Source: Arthrobacter sp. EpRS71 | Lineage (GTDB): Bacteria; Actinomycetota; Actinomycetes; Actinomycetales; Micrococcaceae | Length of the DNA stretch: 64,000 nucleotides | NCBI RefSeq assembly: GCF_001512285.1 | Contig: NZ_LNUV01000006.1 | Span: 194,041-258,040, forward strand | Direction of reading: 5' to 3' | In this document: piece by piece, positions 59,895 through 64,000 of the stretch | How positions within the stretch are numbered: position 1 is the stretch's first letter | Layout of the letters: every line of letters begins with the position of its first letter | Notes under the pieces: model-generated | The model's input: only the letters and a program-made list of their open reading frames with translations | What the model was told of the DNA's origin: nothing | The model's database searches: none | Position numbers and translations under genes: made by a program

Positions 59895-60563
59895 TTACGG
59901 GGTTTCCGGAGTGAAACCCGTGACGGTCTTGTGCTTCACAGCACCCGTACCGCCCATGTAGTGCCGGACCGGAGTGCCGATCTCGGTATCAGTGAAGACA
60001 TCGAGGGTGACCGGAGCCGTAACCGGGTCACTGGAACCCCATGTCTGCGAATCAGTGGAAGCGAGCTTCACCAGCCCGTAGCCGCGGCCAAGGATCCAGT
60101 TCTCAGCGGCCGGACCGTCAGAGCCGATGATCAGCAGACGGTAGTCCTGGCCAACGGGAAGCTCAGGCTCGTCAAAGACAACCTCGCCCGTCGTAGCGTC
60201 CTGCGTGGTCGCGGTCAGGTCCGTGCCGTAAGTGAGTTCCAGCATGTGCCGGCGCCCCGTCTCCAACGGAGTGAACGTGATGGAACGGGCGACCTCGGTA
60301 GTGTCCGAGCGGGCAGGTCCGGCGTAGCCGAACGCGCTCACGTCCTCCTTGGACACGTCACGGCCGAATTGGTAGCCGTCAGGCGTGACCATTCCGACGG
60401 GCAGCCAGCCGGCCACCTTCAGGTCCATGAGGGTGCCCGCGCCGGTAAACAGGGACTCGGGAAGATCCACGGTCGTCGGAGCCAGGAAAGCAACAGCCTT
60501 CTGAATCTTCCGGATAAGAGCGCGCTCGTCAGCATCCTGACGGATGGTGTCAAAAGTTGGCAT
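59895..60563 (-). CDS. Major tail protein (tail tube)
   Basis: The 222-residue beta-rich protein (VAGWLPVGMVTPDGYQFGRD, then VARSITFTPLETGRRHMLELTY) is the single large gene between the connector genes and the chaperones, the place of the tail tube subunit, and is followed by a terminator as expected of a highly expressed gene. AAGGGG precedes ATG 60563. Confidence 0.82.
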   Translation of the reverse strand: MPTFDTIRQDADERALIRKIQKAVAFLAPTTVDLPESLFTGAGTLMDLKVAGWLPVGMVTPDGYQFGRDVSKEDVSAFGYAGPARSDTTEVARSITFTPLETGRRHMLELTYGTDLTATTQDATTGEVVFDEPELPVGQDYRLLIIGSDGPAAENWILGRGYGLVKLASTDSQTWGSSDPVTAPVTLDVFTDTEIGTPVRHYMGGTGAVKHKTVTGFTPETP

Positions 60564-60616
60564 GGCAAATAACCCCTTTCAAGGGCTCAGGTTTTTGGTG
60601 AATCCCCATCGGGGGT

Positions 60617-61024
60617 CTAGTTGATGGGCCTTGAGGTAATCAGCAGGGTCGCCAAGGCCCGATTCAGGGTGTCCGACTGGTACGGCACATCATCGGGGGT
60701 GCCATCGCAGGTGATGCTGTCGAAGTATCCGGAGGGCGTTTCGATGTCCTCGCCACAGATAAAGGCCACGATCGACTCGAGGACGTTCACGGCTTGCTCG
60801 CCAGGCGCGTAGACCTCAACCGTTCGACGCTCGACCCTGTCGATGTATCCCTGAGTGCCGCCACTTCCGTAGATGTGAGCGATAGGGAACGGGCCCTGCA
60901 GAGATCCACGCTCATCCGCCTGCAGGTGGTAGAAAGCCAAGACGGTTGCGCCGTCGTGGACAGTCCCATCAATCAGGTCGAAGAGGCCGGCCTTTGAATC
61001 AGGGAAAACGAGGGCATCGCTCAT
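60617..61024 (-). CDS. Tail terminator/completion protein
   Basis: The 135-residue alpha/beta protein (GATVLAFYHLQADERGSLQ, then TVEVYAPGEQAVNVLESIVAFICGED) has the layout of tail terminator proteins and lies directly before the major tail gene. Its start overlaps the previous gene by 4 bp. Confidence 0.65.
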   Translation of the reverse strand: MSDALVFPDSKAGLFDLIDGTVHDGATVLAFYHLQADERGSLQGPFPIAHIYGSGGTQGYIDRVERRTVEVYAPGEQAVNVLESIVAFICGEDIETPSGYFDSITCDGTPDDVPYQSDTLNRALATLLITSRPIN

Positions 61025-61299
61025 TTGTGCCTCACCTTCATGGCCGCCGCGACGCGTAGAAGAACGCCGTCGCGCCAGTCACGCCAGTGAGCCTCGGACT
61101 CACGAACCACAGCACCTGCGCGCTTCTCGTTGGCCCAACCCGCCGTCACCGTCGTACTCTCCGCCTCATAGGTGGAATCACCGACGGCGTTAGCGTTGCC
61201 GGCCATGCGCTTCGCAACCTCCAAGGTGGCCGCGCCCATCTCCGGAGACTGCGCGAGCTTGCGGAGACCGAAGTCGTCAGCTTTGTACTTGACGCTCAT
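61021..61299 (-). CDS. HK97 gp10-like neck protein
   Basis: The 92-residue protein (MSVKYKADDFGLRKL, with AVVRESEAHWRDWRDGVLLRVAAAM at the C-terminus) fits the short HK97 gp10-like family. ATG 61299 has GGAGG 5 bp upstream and overlaps the previous stop by 4 bp. Confidence 0.65.
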   Translation of the reverse strand: MSVKYKADDFGLRKLAQSPEMGAATLEVAKRMAGNANAVGDSTYEAESTTVTAGWANEKRAGAVVRESEAHWRDWRDGVLLRVAAAMKVRHK

Positions 61300-61631
61300 C
61301 CAGCCTCCAACCCAACCTCGACACCAATCGGCCATTCCTTTGGTCGGCCGTCCACGGACCAATCACCCGCCATGCGAGCGCCATCCGGAACCCGGATGCG
61401 GTCAGTCGTTCGGAAACGGAAGTCAGGATCAGGATCCCGATAGAGGTACACCTCGGAAGCAGAGACATCCGAATGGTCAACGGGGTCATTCATCAGCCGC
61501 GGACCGATCAAGCAATCCTTGAGCGGGATCTCTTCATCCGGCCGCGGGTTCCCTTTAGGGTCACGGCCGCCATTGCGAAGAACAACGACGTCCACCCGCC
61601 AGGACTTCGGGAACCTCTTCACGATGCCCAT
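61296..61631 (-). CDS. Head-tail stopper-like protein
   Basis: The 111-residue beta-rich protein (VDVVVLRNGGRDPKGNPRP, then RFRTTDRIRVPDGARMAGDW) is placed and shaped like head-tail stopper proteins. It follows the connector gene by 1 bp. Confidence 0.6.
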   Translation of the reverse strand: MGIVKRFPKSWRVDVVVLRNGGRDPKGNPRPDEEIPLKDCLIGPRLMNDPVDHSDVSASEVYLYRDPDPDFRFRTTDRIRVPDGARMAGDWSVDGRPKEWPIGVEVGLEAG

Positions 61632-61632
61632 G

Positions 61633-62028
61633 TCAGCCTCCCGGGTGAATCGTCCAAGCCTTGGCCTTTGGCCGGGACCTGCCCAGCAGCCGCTTATCAG
61701 CAGCCGTCAGGTACAAGGCGTCGTCAGGGTTCGCTATCTTGCCGCCCATGGTGAACGGGCCGGCCCCTACTTGGAACGACTCCGTACCAGCCGGCGGCGC
61801 GTTCTCGTCGCGAGGTTCCAAAGCACGCTTGACCATGCGGCACACAACGAGCTTCGGAACATCGCTGTCGAGCGAGCCTCCAGCGATTCGCGCATCCAAA
61901 TCCGGGTAGAGGCCGCGAACCTCAACGGAAGCCTCGTGCAGCTTCTGCTGGGCTTCCGCTTCGTCCTCAACAGGGAGCGCCGACCAGTGCTCTTTCAGGT
62001 CCGCGAGGGACGAGTAGTCGGCGGCCAC
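61633..62028 (-). CDS. Gp19/Gp15/Gp42-like head-tail adaptor
   Basis: The 131-residue helical protein (YSSLADLKEHWSALPVEDEAEAQ, DSDVPKLVVCRMVKRAL, then MGGKIANPDDALYLTAADKRLL) matches the head-tail adaptor family found in actinophages. GTG 62028 follows a GGAAG. Confidence 0.75.
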   Translation of the reverse strand: MAADYSSLADLKEHWSALPVEDEAEAQQKLHEASVEVRGLYPDLDARIAGGSLDSDVPKLVVCRMVKRALEPRDENAPPAGTESFQVGAGPFTMGGKIANPDDALYLTAADKRLLGRSRPKAKAWTIHPGG

Positions 62029-62030
62029 GA

Positions 62031-62369
62031 TTACTGCTTCCGGGGACGGCCGCGACGTGCGGGGGCCGGTGCAGTGAAGTCGGGTGCTTCATCGGGCGCA
62101 TCTTGCGCTTCATCAGCCGCGTCCGAGTCGTCGCCGCTGGCGTCAGCGTCGGCGTCCGCCGAGTCACCATCGGACTTTCCCTCATCATCGGCAGGCGCCT
62201 CAGGCGCGCCAGTGAAGTCGGTCTCGGAAGCAGACGAATCGTGCGCCTCAGGTTCGAGGACATGGTCTCCAACCAGATCGATGGCCCATTCGGGAACGTC
62301 ATCGCCGGGCTTGAAATTATGAGCGGTGAATCCCTCGTGGACCACCGTGTATACAGCAAACTTCGCCAT
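62031..62369 (-). CDS. Acidic phage protein with basic C-terminal tail
   Basis: The 112-residue protein has a compact N-terminus (MAKFAVYTVVHEGFTAHNF and WAIDLVGDHVL), then about 50 residues rich in Asp, Ala and Ser, and a final ARRGRPRKQ that looks like an AT-hook. It lies between major capsid and adaptor genes. Function unknown. Confidence 0.65.
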   Translation of the reverse strand: MAKFAVYTVVHEGFTAHNFKPGDDVPEWAIDLVGDHVLEPEAHDSSASETDFTGAPEAPADDEGKSDGDSADADADASGDDSDAADEAQDAPDEAPDFTAPAPARRGRPRKQ

Positions 62370-62392
62370 TGCGAATTCCTTTCAAGAGTGCC

Positions 62393-62422
62393 ATGGGGCG
62401 CGTCCCATAAGACGCGCCCCAT
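62393..62422 (-). terminator. Terminator after the major capsid gene
   Basis: ATGGGGCGCGTC (62393-62404) pairs perfectly with 62411-62422 around a 6-nt loop. It follows the capsid stop by about 15 bp on the minus strand. Confidence 0.75.
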
Positions 62423-62436
62423 GCGCGAGTCCGAGG

Positions 62437-63456
62437 CTAGAGAACCTTCGCGACGAACGAGAGGTTTGCGTTTGCCAGCACGGGGAGGCCGATGGCGTCC
62501 GAATCCACGTAGGCGTTGTGCGGGACGCTGTCGTTGCGGTGGGCGCCAACAACGATGCCGGGCTGTTCGACCTCAGCAATCCCATACTCGGGTGCCATCG
62601 ACGTCAGCGTTCGGCCCCAGAAAGATGCGCCAAGCTCGTTCGCCTCTTCGGCGCGGGTCTCGCCCGGCTCCGGAAGGAGAATCACTCGGTCATCAGGGAT
62701 CAGCAGGCCAGCTGCAGTGCGCCGGTCGTAGACGTCGATCTCAGGGAGGCCAGCACCCGCGACAACGCTGCGGACCTCATCCTCAGTGGCTCGACGGCTA
62801 GAACCGTTCGCCAGCGTCGTTGCGAACTCTTCGCCGGATGCCAGAGCGCGCAGAACACGCTTGGACATCAGCAAGGAACCCGGCTCGACGCCGTTGGTGG
62901 CGACGTAGGAATCAACCCATGCCTCAAGATCAGCCAGGCGCGAGACTGTGGACGTGCTCCACAATGCGGCCGCGGTTACGTTGTGGCTCGGATCGCGACC
63001 GAAGTCGTCGTCAGAGTTGAAACGACGGCCGGTGATCGTGGACTTGCCGGTGACAAGGGCAACGGCCCGCTGGCGTTCCATGCGCGAGACAATCGCTACG
63101 GCGACCGCTCGTGCGTGCTTCACGATGGAGGCACGCATGGAGTCGTCCCCGGCGTTGCGGTTACGGAGCTGCATGTACTCCGTGATGAACCGCTTCTGTC
63201 CGAGAGCGGGCAGCTTGATGGTGAAGCTGGAGCCACCCTCAGCGCCGGCGAGTTCAGGCTCGGCGTTGAATGCGCGGTACTGCGCTTCCTCGATCAAGCC
63301 GTTTTCGCTCTCGAAAACTTCAATGACAATGTCGTCCACTTCCACGCTGGGAAGGTAGCGGGCGAGGGAACCCTTGCGGGCCTCGGCATCATCGGCAGCT
63401 TCCCGCGCTTCAGCGGTCAGCTCTACAGGGTCAATCAGATCATCCCAAAAAGCCAT
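62437..63456 (-). CDS. Major capsid protein, gpE-like
   Basis: The 339-residue protein has the lambda gpE-type HK97-fold pattern: FTIKLPALGQKRFITEYMQLRNR, then GVEPGSLLMSKRVLRAL and GIAEVEQPGIVVGAHRND. Presence of a decoration protein gene directly upstream supports the gpE type. AGAGAGGGG precedes the ATG. Confidence 0.88.
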   Translation of the reverse strand: MAFWDDLIDPVELTAEAREAADDAEARKGSLARYLPSVEVDDIVIEVFESENGLIEEAQYRAFNAEPELAGAEGGSSFTIKLPALGQKRFITEYMQLRNRNAGDDSMRASIVKHARAVAVAIVSRMERQRAVALVTGKSTITGRRFNSDDDFGRDPSHNVTAAALWSTSTVSRLADLEAWVDSYVATNGVEPGSLLMSKRVLRALASGEEFATTLANGSSRRATEDEVRSVVAGAGLPEIDVYDRRTAAGLLIPDDRVILLPEPGETRAEEANELGASFWGRTLTSMAPEYGIAEVEQPGIVVGAHRNDSVPHNAYVDSDAIGLPVLANANLSFVAKVL

Positions 63457-63473
63457 GTCTTAGTCCCCTCTCT

Positions 63474-63842
63474 TTATTCGAAGGTGAAGCCCGGCGCGAA
63501 CGCGGGGGCGGTGAAGTTGCCAGGGACCTCTTCAGCCACGATGGAGCCGTGGCGGAGGACGGCGGCGGGCATTGCCTCGCCGCCTTCCACCTCAACGTCA
63601 TCCAAGAGGAATCCGAGGTTGAGGGCGGGCTGGCCGGCTGCGGGAGCGACGTACGGGACGATCGCAGTCAGATCAGCGGCATTCACCGGGGTGCCGGACG
63701 GAATGTAGCCGTCAGGGTAGTGGGTGCCCGCGGTGAAACCGGCAACGTTCAGGGTGCCGGTCGGTGCGTTGTTTGTGCCATGGGTGGAGGCGAGCCACTT
63801 GTGGTTACCGCCTCCATAGTTTTTACGGCGAAGCATGGGCAT
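63474..63842 (-). CDS. Head decoration protein, gpD-like
   Basis: The 122-residue protein (LNVAGFTAGTHYPDGYIPSG, DLTAIVPYVAP, LGFLLDDVEV, then VLRHGSIVAEEVPG) follows the lambda gpD pattern of capsid-stabilising trimers. ATG 63842 has AAGGGG upstream. It is next to the major capsid gene as usual. Confidence 0.85.
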   Translation of the reverse strand: MPMLRRKNYGGGNHKWLASTHGTNNAPTGTLNVAGFTAGTHYPDGYIPSGTPVNAADLTAIVPYVAPAAGQPALNLGFLLDDVEVEGGEAMPAAVLRHGSIVAEEVPGNFTAPAFAPGFTFE

Positions 63843-63856
63843 GTGCGTGCCCCTTC

Positions 63857-64000
63857 CTATTTGTTCTTGCGGTCAGCTATCTGCTGTCGGAGTTCGCGGA
63901 TTGATCCTTTTGCGGCGGCGTCGCCGCTGCCACGCTTGCCAGATCCGGGAACCGGGTCATTCTTTGGAGCTTTTCCCTCAGCCCGTGCGTAAAGATCTGA
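63857..64000 (-). CDS. C-terminal end of a phage protein, probably scaffold; cut by the window edge
   Basis: The last 47 residues are visible (ARAEGKAPKNDPVPG, then SIRELRQQIADRKNK). A basic amphipathic C-terminal helix and the position directly before the decoration gene match scaffold proteins. The rest lies beyond the window. Confidence 0.55.
   Translation of the reverse strand, partial: SDLYARAEGKAPKNDPVPGSGKRGSGDAAAKGSIRELRQQIADRKNK

Larger units (their letters stand above)
45426..64000. mobile_element. Siphovirus prophage, left (late-gene) part
   Basis: From the tRNA remnant to the window end the genes are phage genes: a small excisionase-like protein and short unknown genes next to the attachment site, then a minus-strand late operon for fibre, lysis, tail and head. 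Genes overlap by 1-8 bp through most of the operon. Integrase, repressor, replication, terminase and portal genes would lie beyond 64000. All structural genes visible look intact. Confidence 0.9.

Overview
The window is high-GC DNA from an actinobacterium. Gene content and protein style (Lhr next to Nei2, Nei2 with P2/E3, YcnI, DUF4232, a WXG100/FtsK locus) fit a Micrococcales member, most likely Arthrobacter or Paenarthrobacter. That is inference from protein recognition only; no search was run. No rRNA or complete tRNA gene and no CRISPR array is present.

Positions 1-22000 are chromosomal housekeeping and accessory genes: the tail of a transposase; a small conserved protein; DedA; a macrodomain protein whose 3' end overlaps a convergent amino-acid permease; a divergent Lrp regulator; an RluA pseudouridine synthase; an HTH regulator coupled to a SRPBCC protein; and a MocR regulator divergent from a YczE-type membrane protein. 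Next come a polysaccharide locus (GT2 synthase, STAS protein and GH26 protein on one strand, secreted GH16 glucanase on the other), the DNA-repair pair lhr-nei, a DUF4232 lipoprotein, copper-type YcnI, and a His-rich membrane protein. Two large palindromes (4761-4821, 6239-6292) look like dispersed intergenic elements.

Positions 22100-44400 hold a type VII secretion-like locus with a polymorphic toxin. One minus-strand operon runs from 33335 to 22137: coiled-coil lipoprotein, type-1 periplasmic binding protein, FHA-FtsK ATPase (EccC/EssC-like), membrane Ser/Thr kinase, SRPBCC protein. Divergently are a WXG100 protein and a Rhs/YD-repeat effector of about 1900 residues, followed by its three-TM immunity protein. 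Downstream lies a graveyard of orphan toxin-tip and immunity modules, some frameshifted and one fused by recombination. The three immunity proteins share a loop (VPWDT...MPYDGK...GIPMQ) that would face outward. The three toxin tips share a C-terminal block (FPGAS...NPGW.THS...H.GAIVES) and match no toxin class I recognise. This is the most interesting system here.

Positions 45426-64000 are the late half of a siphovirus prophage. It sits against a 23-bp remnant of a tRNA 3' end, probably tRNA-Ser, which I read as attL. From the right edge leftwards the minus strand carries a scaffold-like C-terminus, decoration protein, major capsid protein, head-tail connectors, major tail protein, two tail chaperones joined by a likely -1 frameshift, a tape measure protein with an M23 peptidase, baseplate/minor tail proteins, a lysis cassette and a SGNH-hydrolase tail fibre. 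Small genes and an excisionase-like HTH protein lie next to the attachment site. Integrase, repressor, terminase and portal genes are not in the window.
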